Assembly (NCBI GenBank): GCA_023935145.1
Contig: CM043699.1
Span: forward strand, 64,590,138-64,654,137
Origin: Bretschneidera sinensis
Taxonomy: Eukaryota; Streptophyta; Magnoliopsida; Brassicales; Akaniaceae
Reading direction: 5' to 3'
Length of the DNA: 64,000 nt
A model generated the notes under the pieces. It was given only the letters and a program-made list of their open reading frames with translations, had not been told where the DNA came from and did no database searches. The position numbers and the translations under genes were made by a program. This document shows positions 54,992 through 64,000 of this stretch, one piece after another (position 1 is the stretch's first letter; each line of letters starts with the position of its first letter).

Positions 54992-56890
54992 CCAACACCA
55001 TTCCCTTTGAGGAATGAGGAATAAGTGAGAGTGCAGATTGAAGTGTGTTGGTATACAAAAGGTTTAGAATCTACTAGGTCTTAAAGTGTTAGACTAGAAA
55101 AGTTTGTTTATCATATTAGTTCTTATTGAGGGACATTTTCTGAAGGATATATCATCCATACACAAAGCAAGGATGATGGGTAAATTGATGTAGCCATTTG
55201 AACATAAATGGGGCCAAAATCCCCTATGATAGGTCTGTGAGAGATTCAAGGTAAGAGATTAGGGTACAAGAGAAGAAAGATTTAAGGTTTTCCCTTTTAC
55301 CTAAGTCAAAACCTAGCCTTGATGCTTTTGAAAAGAACCAAAATTGAGATCAGGTCAACTGGCCGGCTAAGCTAGGTAGTTGACCGACCCTAGTGAGGAA
55401 TTGACTGAATCCCATAGTGCGGATTATGACATATTTCAGTTTTCAATAGAAAATTCATTTTTTCACCGATTATGTTCAATTTCGAGTAATATATGATACG
55501 AAAAATCCTAATCTAAACGACATGTGAAGATGCATTAATCCTAAATATATTTTCTATATGATGTGTAATTTTAATTAATTTTATGTAATACGAAAAACCT
55601 AAATCTATATGACGTATGATTATGTAAATAATTCTAAAACATACTTAACGAAAATAAATCTATATGACATGAACTTAAGTAACAAATAATCCTATAAAGC
55701 ATACTAAATAATTTTAATCTACAGTGGTTCATTATAGTCGATCATCATATTTTTATAATTAAGAAAGAAACTCTAAGTAACTAACTTTTTATTAGCGATC
55801 TCTCTACGTTTTGCAGAGGGATTAACGTTAAGCTATTAATCCAAAATTGTAACTAATGTTCCACATGTGGTGTGCATTTCCTCATAATTTTTTATTATAT
55901 GTAGTGGATGAACAAGCGTAGAAAACTTTAATTTTGATCAAGAATTGGTGTAAAAAAAGTAGATTTTCTGTTTATAGAATTTTGTGGTGACTGGTTTTTA
56001 TGAAAAGGTTGATAGAGATTTAGAGTTGTGGAGAAATTTATGGTTTAGGGTTTATGAAAACAGGGTTTTGGAGTTTAAAAAAACCCTGTAGAGAGATGTG
56101 GTATCTCCATAGTTTTCTCATGTAAATTTGGTGTGTCTTTGGTTATCTGTAGAGGGGGTTTATATAGGAATTAGGAAAGGTAAGGTTTTTAAAAATGGAC
56201 AGCCAAGATGCGTCAGACTTAATTTGACGATGGCTAATATTTCTTAGAAAGGTAGAAAAACTAGGGTTTCACACCACTTTTTGAGATTTTTAGGGTTTGG
56301 AGGCGAAACTATAGACAGATACGACGTCCTAGATCCAATCGACTAGTTAGTTAGGTTCTGGCCCTTGATCTTGTATTTTTTTTATTTTTATGGTCCATTT
56401 CATTTTATTTTAGCTCGGTTTAGCCTAGTTCAACTTTTGTTGACCAATTCTCATCCAAAATTAATTTTCTAACGTACATTTATCTAAATTAATTTTTCTG
56501 ACACTAACATTTCTTCATTGGACTCCACACGTGGTTGATTATAACATTTGGAACAAAATTGAGTGTTTAAAATTTACCCCCTTGATTGAGCTTCTCAAGA
56601 AGCAAAAGTCAAAGGTCGTGAGGGACCATAATTTATTTCCAAATATTAGAATGATAAAGTGTAATGTATGCAATGCAAAATGGAAACATGATGTGGGGAA
56701 ATGAATGCGTCATGAGGACCCCATGATAGTGGCATGTACCTGATAGTGACATAGTCTATCTTTGTCATTTTGTTGCTTGTGTATCTGCACTGGGAAGTTT
56801 GTCTAATAATTCTCCACAAAAACTGTGTTGAGGGCTTTTATGGTAAATACCTATTAAAGGACTTTATGGTTGACGCATGTCTAAAGAACT
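54992..56890. other. Unassigned repetitive DNA
   Basis: No gene recognised. A GGTCAACT...AGTTGACC inverted pair around 55366-55400, a patch of degenerate ~75-bp units with CTATATGACRT words (55500-55710), and leader-like GGGTTT-rich sequence near 56050. It may be an old LTR, but I find no matching partner or TSD. Confidence 0.45.
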
Positions 56891-56894
56891 TTTG

Positions 56895-57060
56895 AAATTA
56901 AGGGATTATAATAATGCCTCAAAGAAACAAGGGCTTATCGTGATGCCTCAAAGGAATAAGGGCTTATAATGATGCCTCAAGAGAGAAAGGGCTTACAATG
57001 ATGCCTTGGGAAAGTGCATATTTAAAGGATTTAAAGAGAGCTTATAGTGATGCCTCAAAA
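56895..57060 (+). repeat. 30-bp imperfect tandem repeat
   Basis: Five copies of GGGCTTATAATGATGCCTCA followed by AAGRA-ATAA, period 29-45 bp. Confidence 0.75.
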
Positions 57061-57248
57061 GAACATGAGATTCTATTGTACTCTAGTAGGGAGAAAAATT
57101 GAGGTCATTCTTTTTTTTACTCTATTTAGGATTTTTGGTTTATCTTTTGCCTACGATGTTTGGACTTGGCTGAGGAAAATGATGACTAAATTGATGATTG
57201 GATTCCGTTATCATTCAGAGACTTTGAAGGAGGCGTGGAGGATATATC

Positions 57249-58020
57249 TTTTTTTTTAAGGTGACTATCAAATTTCGAAAGTTACACGAGTCTATATCCA
57301 TCTTTTTGAGGTGGTTTACAAACTTTGGATGTTGCACGAGGGCTATATTTGTCTTTTTGAGGTGGCTATCAAATTTTAAAGACTATATGGGGACTATATA
57401 TGTCTTTTTGATGTGTTTGTGACTATATGATGGGGGCTATATCTGTCATTTTGAGATGTTGGGGCTTACATAGGGGCTAGATTCGTCTTCCCAAAGTGTT
57501 TCTAGCTATAACTATATGACAGGGCTATACGTGTCATTTTGAGATAGCTATCAATCTTGAACTTTGAAGGATGTATGGGAGCTATATCCGTCTTTTTGAG
57601 ATAGCTATTATTCTTGAATTTCAGAGGATTCATCTTTTCAAGGTGGCTATTAATCTTGAACTTCGGAGGATGCATTGAGGCTATATCTATCTTTCTGAGG
57701 TGGTTATCATTCTTGAACTTCAAAGGATGCATAAGGCTATATCCATCTTTCTAAGTAGGCTATCACTCTTAAACTTTAGAGGATACATGGGGGCTATATC
57801 CATCTTTCCAAGACAGCTATCAATCTTGACCATCGGAGGATGCATGAAGGCAATGGCCGTCTTTTCGAGATGTTATCATGTTTGTACTTCGGAAAATACA
57901 TGGGGTTGTATCCATCTTTTTGAGTTGCCTATCAATATTGAGCTTTGTAGGATGCACGGGGATTATTTCCATCTTTCTAAGGTGTTTATGACTAAATTTG
58001 TGTAAAGGGGGCTATATCTC
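57249..58020 (+). repeat. 57-bp minisatellite, about 15 units
   Basis: Degenerate units of CTTTTTGAGGTGGCTATCAA, then TCTTGAACTTCGGAGGATGC, then ATGGGGGCTATATCCAT. Most intact units are 56-58 bp (57534-57972); those at the left end are shorter. Period 57 (19 codons) keeps frames open on both strands, which explains the small ORFs there. Confidence 0.85.
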
Positions 58021-59419
58021 ATTTTGAGATATTAGGAACTGCTAGAGACTAAATCTATCTTTCTAAAGTTTTTTTTTCATATTTGGGGATGTGTACAACT
58101 GTTTATAACTGTTGGAGGCTATTTGTGTCTATTTGAAGTTGTATATGGTTGTTTATGGCTATTTCAAGTTGTATGTATGAGGTTGTGACTATTGATGGAT
58201 TGAAAATGACTATTCAATTTGTGGACTAGGTTCTAACTCCTTTGAGGATGAACCATGGCTAAATTTCTTATTGGGGAATGGTTGAGAGTTGTCTTGCGTT
58301 TCTCTTTGAATTACCTTCCTTAGGCTAAGTTGGAAATAAGATGCCCCAAAGTGTCAAAAGCAAGATGTCCTTAGTCTTGCACCTGATTGAAAGATGCTTT
58401 CCTTTCAATTGTATCATGTACTATTCTTTTTCTGACAAACTATTCTTGCGATTTGTTCATACAAACCATTTATGGGAACTAAATGATCTTACCTGGTTAC
58501 TTGTTGTAAGTTTGGCCAACAACTTTGGTGCAATCTTTAGTTCATCTCTCCAAGTGAGCATCTTGAAAATATAAAATGCAAAACAAGCAAAAAGACAAAT
58601 AGGAGCAAACCGGCCTCACTTAAGAGATCTAAGTAACTTTAAACATGCGTTTAGGACTTTTTACTTTTCAATTTGTTTAAAAAGTTTTGAAAACATTCAT
58701 GCAAATGGATGGGTGCTTTCTTTGAATTCTTTTTTCGTGAAATGCATGTACGATGCATTCATAAGTCAAAGACAAATATTTTTCGTCCACTTGGTCGAAG
58801 ATAAACTTTGGCAAAAGGCATCAAATTATTTTACTATTTGTGCTTTTGACTTGATTATGAGTTGGTTATGATCCGAGGGGTGTTCCTTCATATAGGAAGT
58901 TCTAAAACTATTATTGATCAATAACTGCGGGTTGATACCACCCAAAGGAGTGCCAAATCAATTTGTGGCTTTTGCACAATGACTCATCACTTGCATTGCT
59001 TATTTTTGTGGACTTAGGGCCAAGTTAAAAAGTTTAAGAAAAAGTGATGTTGTGATTCCTTGTGCTCTGTCTTTTATTTGTGTTTTGAAATCCCTTTAGA
59101 AATGAATTAGTGGCATAATCTTTTTGTTGAATTTGAGAAAAAAATTTCCATTAATCTAAGTACTAAATTGATCCTCTCTGGTCTTGTTCATTTTTCTAAA
59201 GAAGTTATAATGTATTTGCATGGTCTTAACGAAGAGAAAAAGGGAACCAAAGTTTTTATATGATTGTGGTTGCACCAATGTGGTTGCCTACGTAATCAAG
59301 GAGGGATCAAACCATATGTAGTTGAAGAATCGTTATGGTTACAGGTACTCTTTACAAGTGGTGTAAAGGAAATATTGGAGAATGGTCATAAGATTTAGGG
59401 AACTTCATTGCAAGTGGTG
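58021..59419. other. Unassigned DNA before W
   Basis: No gene recognised. Near 59278 there is a GTTGCCTACGTAATCAAGGA word that I associate with plant repeats, unverified. TGGTG (59415-59419) is the putative left TSD of W. Confidence 0.4.
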
Positions 59420-60389
59420 TGTTGGTATTTGTCTAAGGTTTAAACATGGTTCAAACATGGTTAAGGTTTCAACAGGTCCAAGTATGGTTCAAAGATGGTT
59501 AAAGTCTAAACCAAAGGTGGAGGATCAAAGTTCAGAAAGTTAGAAGGCTACACACATGTGTGTGCTTCATTTTGGAGCAAGGGAAGGCCATGTGCACTAG
59601 TGTGTGCACTTTTGCACACAAGCAAAAGGGTGTTGTGTGAAGGGGACAACAACTTGGAGCTACAGTGCAGCGCTGCAGCGCTGGAACCTGGCAAGAATAG
59701 CACAAGGGACAAAAACTTGAAGCTGCAGCGCTGGCCGGCACACATGGACAGCATGCTTTAGCCTTCTCTTAGGTGCGTGAATGTAAGGTTAAAACACACA
59801 GCACCACTTAGGATTGATGGAGGGCCATGGTTAAGTGGTCATCAAGATCTAAGGGTGGAGAATGACACACAAGATTGGACAAGAAGTTGGTGCACTATAT
59901 AAAGGGTCACCTAGGTTCAATCTTAACAACAACAAAAAAAAACAAAGAAGACACAAGAATGTGATGATGTAACTTGTGAGACATGTGTGTGAATGAGAGA
60001 ATTGTGTGAGAGTGCAAAGACACAGACATACAAGAGGGACTCATTGTAGAGAGGCTGGTTGTAAAGAAGAGAGGGTAGTAGAGGATTGATAGGAAGCATT
60101 GTAATAGGTCTATCACTTTCTCATTCTCTTCTTGGTTCCTTCAAGAACTTGAGGTTTCTTGGAGAGGGTTGCTGAATTGTAAAGAACCATTGATTTAGTG
60201 CAAAGAGTTTGGAGGAACTCACAGGGACGTAGGCACATTGCCGAACCTCGATAACAAATTGCTTGTCTTCTTTCTTTCTTTGATTTTCTGTTCTTGTGTT
60301 CGATTGCTGAAATTCTTTCTACAAGTCATTCTAGACTTGGGTGTTTGGAAGATCACCACCTGGGCATCTTGTCAAGGTGATTTCCAACA
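59420..60389 (+). repeat. W 5' LTR
   Basis: 970 bp from TGTTGGTATTTGTCTAAGG to GATTTCCAACA. CTGCAGCGCTGG words at 59664-59742, TATA at 59896-59903. Flanks of the word cluster match Z's LTR (GATCTAAGGGTGGAG, GTGCACTATATAAAGGGTCA), the cluster itself does not. Confidence 0.85.
59896..59903 (+). promoter_or_regulatory. TATA box of W LTR
   Basis: TATATAAA in GCACTATATAAAGGGTCACC, also conserved in Z's LTRs (40960-40967 and 24686-24693, minus strand). Confidence 0.55.
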
Positions 60390-60390
60390 G

Positions 60391-60402
60391 TGGTATCAGA
60401 GC
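60391..60402 (+). other. Primer-binding site of W (initiator tRNA-Met)
   Basis: TGGTATCAGAGC, one base after the LTR end; perfect. Confidence 0.92.
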
Positions 60403-60649
60403 TTTGGATAGTAGAATCAGAGCTGCACAGCTGGTTATCGAAGCAAGAAGTAGAAGGTACGGAGCCAAGACTCCAAGAATCAAAGATTAAACTTCTTGGG
60501 TGATTCAAGAACGGTGTAAAGATCAAGATCCGGTTGTGTTCTTGAAAGTTGATTCAAGAACGGTTTTAAGATCCATCTTTGATATGTGTTCTTGAGGTTG
60601 AAGAAAGCATTTGTGGGTAGTGCATAAATCGGGGATCTTGTCCACAAAG

Positions 60650-61522
60650 ATGGCTTCAAATTTCAGTATTGAGAAGTTTGATGGAAAAGGAGATTTTGCC
60701 CTTTGGAAGCAGAAGATCAAGGCGGTTCTAGTGTAACAGAAAGTGGACTTGGCTCTTGGAGAAGATGATGCTTTTCCAGTAAGTATCACGGAGGACCAGC
60801 GGATTGAGATGAAGAAGATGGCATACAACACCATCTTCTTGCTCATGTCAGATAATGTCACAAGAGAGTGCGGAGACTCGGAAGATCCAGCTGCAATATG
60901 GAAGAAACTAGATGAGTTGTTTCTTGCCAAGACTCTCCCTAATAAGAGGTATCTTCATAAACAAATCTTTGCTTTTAAATTTGATCCTAAGAAAGAGTTG
61001 TAAGATGATCTTGATGCCAAGATAAGGAGTGCATCAAGTGGTAAATGGTTGTTCTTTAAAAGAAGGCCAGCAACTTGGTATGGCAGCATGCATGGCTACT
61101 ACCGGGACAAAGGTAGAGGAGAGAGCCATGGGAGAGTGAACAGCAGCATGCATGGCTACTACCGGGACAGAGGTAGAGGAGAGAGCCATGGGAGAGTGCA
61201 CAACAACATGCATGGCTACTACCGAGACAAAGGTAGAGGAGAGAGCCATGGGAGAGTGCACAACAACATGCATGGCTACTACCAGGACAAAGGTAGAGGA
61301 GAGAGCCATGGGAGAGTGCACAGCAGCATGCATGGCTACTACCAGGACAGAGGTAGAGGAGAAAGCCATGGGAGAATGCATTCCAAACTGAGATTTGGAG
61401 GGAAGAATTGCTACTACTGCCATAAGAAGGGTCATGTCAAGAAAGATTGCAAGAAGATGATAAGGGATAGAGTAGGAAGCCATACCAAGAATGGAGAGGC
61501 TTCGGTTGCCAAAACAGAATAA
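60650..61522 (+). pseudogene. W gag
   Basis: Copia capsid: starts MASNFSIEKFDGKGDF; then WKQKIKAVLV, IEMKKMAYNTIFLLM, AAIWKKLDELFLAK. Relative to Z, about 65 residues of the capsid C-terminus are missing between DDLDA and KIRSASSG. A basic linker expanded to five 20-residue repeats follows (61085-61384), then zinc knuckle CYYCHKKGHVKKDC. Stops at 60734, 61001 and 61520, two of them at codons that are Gln in Z. The start matches Z's and lies 247 bp after the primer site. Confidence 0.85.
61085..61384 (+). repeat. 60-bp minisatellite in W gag, 5 units
   Basis: Five exact-length 60-bp units, each 20 codons, encoding (S/N)MHGYY(R/Q)D(K/R)GRGESHGR plus three residues. Units differ at a few bases only. 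Z has a single diverged unit at the same place (near 39640), so the array is an expansion. Rich in Gly, Arg, His and Ser, placed directly before the zinc knuckle. Confidence 0.95.
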
Positions 61523-63000
61523 CAAGATGATGATGTTCTTGTTGTGTGCTCGGGTATGAGCAAGGGGCAAGAAGACAGCAGAAAATGGATCTTGGATACT
61601 GGGTGCACTCATCACATGTGCCCTCACCGGAGTTGGTTCAAGAATTTTAAGGAGACCAATGATGAAAGGATTTTCTTGGGGAATGGAATTTCTTACCAAG
61701 TGAGAGGCATGGGAGACATCCAGGTGAGGATGTTTGATGGAATGATAAGGCTGCTGGAAAATGTGAGATATCTCCCGGATTTGAGGAGGAATTTGATCTC
61801 GTTGGGGCAGCTGGATTCCATGGGATACACATGCAAGATAGAGGGAGGATAGATCAAGGTAGTCAAGGGATCTTTGGTAGTGATCAAGGCAGCAAGAAAC
61901 GATGGACTCTATGAGATGATCGGAGAGACAGAAATCAATGATCAAGCAGTAAACTTGATGGCTGAGATGGATAGGGCAGCCCTTTGGCACACTCGCTTGG
62001 GACATATGAGCAAAGAGGGCCTGCAATTTCTCAGCAAGGATGGCCTACTTGGTGGAGACAAAGTAGAGGAACTTGATTTCTGCGAGTGTTGTGTTCTTGA
62101 GGAGCAACACCGGGTCAGCTTCAATACCGGAGTGCACAAGTCTAAGGGCATTCTTGACTACATTCATGCGGACCTTTGGGGACCAGCAAAGACACTAACA
62201 CAGGGAGGTAACTTTTACTTTCTGTCATTAATTGATGATTATTCAAGAAGAGTGTGGATTTATTTGGTTAGAAATAAATCGGATGCCTTGAATAAGTTAG
62301 CGGTGTGGAAAGGGCAGGTTGAGACTCAAATGGGTAGAGTAGTTAAGGGGATAAGAACCGATAATGGCTTAGAAATTTTTAACCAAGAACTTGATCAATT
62401 TTATAGGTTAAATGGGATTCTAAGACATAGGACGGTTGTGGAAACCCCTCAGCAAAGTGGAGTTGCTGAGTGGATGAATAAGACCCTTATGGAAAAGGTT
62501 AGGTGCATGTTAAATGGATCCGGATTACCCGAATGTTTTTGGGGGGAAGCTGTGGCTACAGCTGCATACTTGGTAAATAGATCACCCTCTAGGATTGTGT
62601 CCCAAAAGAATCCCATAGAGATGTGGAGTGGAAAACCCCCTGAGTTGGACAACCTTAGGACTTTTGGGTGTGCTGCGTATGCACAACAAAAGGATGATAG
62701 ACTTAGCCCAGGATCTAGAAAGTGTGTGTTTCTAGGATATGGGGAAGGGGCTAAGAGGTGTAGGTTGTGGTCTTTAGAAGGATTGAAACTCATTATAAGT
62801 AGGGATGTTAATTTTAATGAATTGTTATTTCCCTACTTGGAGAAAACTAACCCTGTAGGGGCTAGTGAGCAAACCAATTTGGTTCTTGTGGAGCATAGCA
62901 TCAAGGAAGATTCAGTTCAGGTAGAGCAAGGAAGGCAAGAGGATTCGGACTAGGTAGAGCCCTTATATAAAGGCCATGCTCAGGGAACTGAAAAGGAGGC
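61523..63000 (+). pseudogene. W protease and integrase
   Basis: Protease start RKWILDTGCTHHMCPH (D-T-G kept), RYLPDLRRNLISLGQLDS. Pre-integrase zinc region ALWHTRLGHMSKEGLQ and CECCVLEEQ. Integrase core DYIHADLWGPAK (first Asp), FLSLIDDYSRRVWIY, GIRTDNGLEIFNQ (second Asp), TPQQSGVAEWMNK (the canonical N-G-V-x-E-R-x-N box is altered but E is kept), WGEAVATAAYLVNRSPS, LRTFGCAAYAQQ, RKCVFLGYGEGAKR. One stop at 61850, otherwise open for 359 codons (61874-62953). Confidence 0.88.
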
Positions 63001-64000
63001 TGAACTAGAAGAGGTTGATGTAGCAAGTCAGAAGGACTATCAGCTCACAAGAGACCGGGAAGGAAGGCTAGTCGGACCACCTTCAAGATATGGGTTTGCG
63101 GATGTTACGGATGCAGCAACTCCTTGGACAGAAAGAGAGATAAGTGAACAAGGGACTTACATGGGATGTAAGGATTCGCCAAGATCGAAACTAGCTATGG
63201 AGGAAGAAATAGATTCTTTGAGGAAGAACAACTTCTGGGAATTGGTGCACATTCTAGAAAATCAGAGAGTTGTGGATTGTAAGTGGACTTACAAGGTCAA
63301 AGAAGGGTACCCTCCAGGAGATGAAATCCGGAACAAGGCTAGGCTGGTGGCAAATGGGTTCACAAGAAGAGAAGACATAGGTTTCACATAAACTTTCTCA
63401 CCTGAACACAAGGTGGAGAAGATGGTGAGTATCCTCACCTATGTCATTGATGAGCTGTTGGTTTGGAAGAGGATGAAAAGGTTTATATCTCAACTCAGTG
63501 AGGAGTTCGAGAGGAAAGATCTTAGCCTTACACAAAAGATCCTTGGGATGTGTATAATCCAAGAAAATGAGAGAAATCTGTTGAGAGTTTCTTGGGCAAT
63601 GGGTGTTCTCAGCAAATTTGTGAGTAATCCCGGAAAGAAGCATTGGCTTGGGATGAAGTGGTTGCTGAGGTATTTGAAGGCTTAGTGGCAGCCAATGGTA
63701 GTACTCATAACAACCGAGGCAGAATACGTAGCGGCTATGGAAGCCATAAAGGAGGCTATGGGGTGCAATGGGTTGTTAGACGAGTGGGAGGTCCTAAAAG
63801 AGCAGGTTGCAGTGTCTTCGGATAGCCAAAGTGTCGTGCACTTGTGGAGGAATCCGGTGTTCCATGAGGGGACGAAGTATATGGATGTTCGGTATCATTA
63901 CATTCCGAAAAATGGTACGAAAGGATGCATTCATGTTGACAAGAAGACCACGGAGGAAAGTCCTACAGATTTGGGAACCAAGGTTCTACCTCTAAGAAGG
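63001..64000 (+). pseudogene. W reverse transcriptase and RNase H, partial
   Basis: RT N-terminus: MEEEIDSLRKNNFWELV, VVDCKWTYKVKEG, KARLVANGFTRRED. By comparison with Z about 95 residues, including the first catalytic region, are deleted between TFSP and EHKVEKM; the usual YVDD is YVID here. Then QLSEEFERKDL, a second deletion after NLLRVSW, and RNase H with TTEAEYVAAMEAIKEAM, SSDSQSVVHLWRNPVFHEGTKYMDVRYHYIPKNG. Stops at 62951, 63389 and 63683. Cut off by the window end. Confidence 0.85.

Larger units (their letters stand above)
59420..64000 (+). mobile_element. Ty1/copia element W, 5' part
   Basis: 5' LTR 59420-60389, primer site, gag, protease, integrase, RT and RNase H; the window ends inside or just after RNase H. 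Same family as Z (protein and LTR flanks match), opposite strand. From 60650 to the end the coding sequence stays in one frame with seven in-frame stops and at least two in-frame deletions (Gag, RT), so it is inactive but only lightly decayed. Confidence 0.88.

Noticed and set aside
57502..58005. Short ORFs on both strands with 19-residue repeats
   Set aside because: By-product of the 57-bp minisatellite; no start context or family.
58341..58574. 77-codon ORF as a host gene
   Set aside because: No recognisable domain, low complexity flanks, no splice or promoter evidence; I could not tie it to any family.
61034..62026. A 330-codon open frame on the minus strand opposite W gag/protease
   Set aside because: Antisense to a gag-protease frame recognised by zinc-knuckle and protease motifs; its repeated Ala/His/Ser segments come from the 60-bp repeat. 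No family resemblance seen.
1..64000. A new biosynthetic, defence or transposase system
   Set aside because: Every recognisable protein is Gag, protease, integrase, RT, RNase H or the post-pol ORF of LTR retrotransposons; no gene cluster of another kind is supported.

Overview
The window is plant nuclear DNA (AT-rich; Ty1/copia, Sirevirus, Tekay-type chromovirus and Athila-type retrotransposons; initiator-tRNA-Met and tRNA-Asp primer sites). I cannot name the species. I find no convincing host gene, tRNA/rRNA gene or CRISPR array. Almost everything is a nest of decayed LTR retrotransposons, and target-site duplications (TSDs) let the order of insertion be read from the sequence.

Layout. (1) 1-6445: 3' part of a Tekay/Del-like Ty3/gypsy chromovirus with its 3' LTR, inserted into the 5' LTR of copia element X. 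(2) X runs from 6446 to 54991 on the + strand but is split. Its gag-to-RT part is at 6689-9270. A related copia element, Y (9271-18402, TSD TTACA/TTAGA), sits in its RT. Its RT/RNase H remainder is at 18403-19328, and its 3' LTR is split into 19329-20267 and 54453-54991. Y's leader holds a solo Athila-A LTR (12699-13984, TSD TATTG). (3) Inside X's 3' LTR is Sirevirus S (20268-54447, TSD ATATT). S was hit three times: a solo Athila-C LTR in its 5' LTR (20581-21837, TSD ATGAC); copia Z, minus strand, in gag (24224-41343, TSD CAATA/TAATA); and an Athila-A deletion derivative, minus strand, in the integrase (42484-48144, TSD CTTGT). Z's RT is in turn split by a three-LTR Athila-B tandem, minus strand (26551-37755, TSD GTTCC), whose own RT carries a ~255 bp AT-rich insert. 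The deepest chain is X > S > Z > Athila-B > insert. (4) 54992-59419: unassigned repetitive DNA with a 57-bp minisatellite. (5) 59420-64000: copia W, same family as Z but on the + strand, running off the window.

How the parts work. All coding sequence is gag, protease, integrase, RT and RNase H, plus an extra ORF in the position after pol in S and Athila-B. Nearly all of it is broken. The one long intact ORF is the 573-codon gag-pol fusion of the Athila-A derivative (45018-46739), which lacks capsid, protease, the RT active site, RNase H and integrase. That element keeps both LTRs (about 98% identical by eye), the primer site, the polypurine tract and a perfect TSD, so it was probably mobilised in trans and is the youngest large insertion.

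Most interesting signals: short GC-rich palindromic word clusters just upstream of the TATA box in several unrelated LTR families, with one 17-base word shared in the same orientation by an Athila LTR and a copia LTR; a five-fold, exact 60-bp (20-codon) expansion inside the Gag of W; a 57-bp and a 36-bp minisatellite whose periods are multiples of three; three polypurine-tract-like motifs in each of three element families; and an extra ORF of similar layout at the 3' end of both a copia and a gypsy element.
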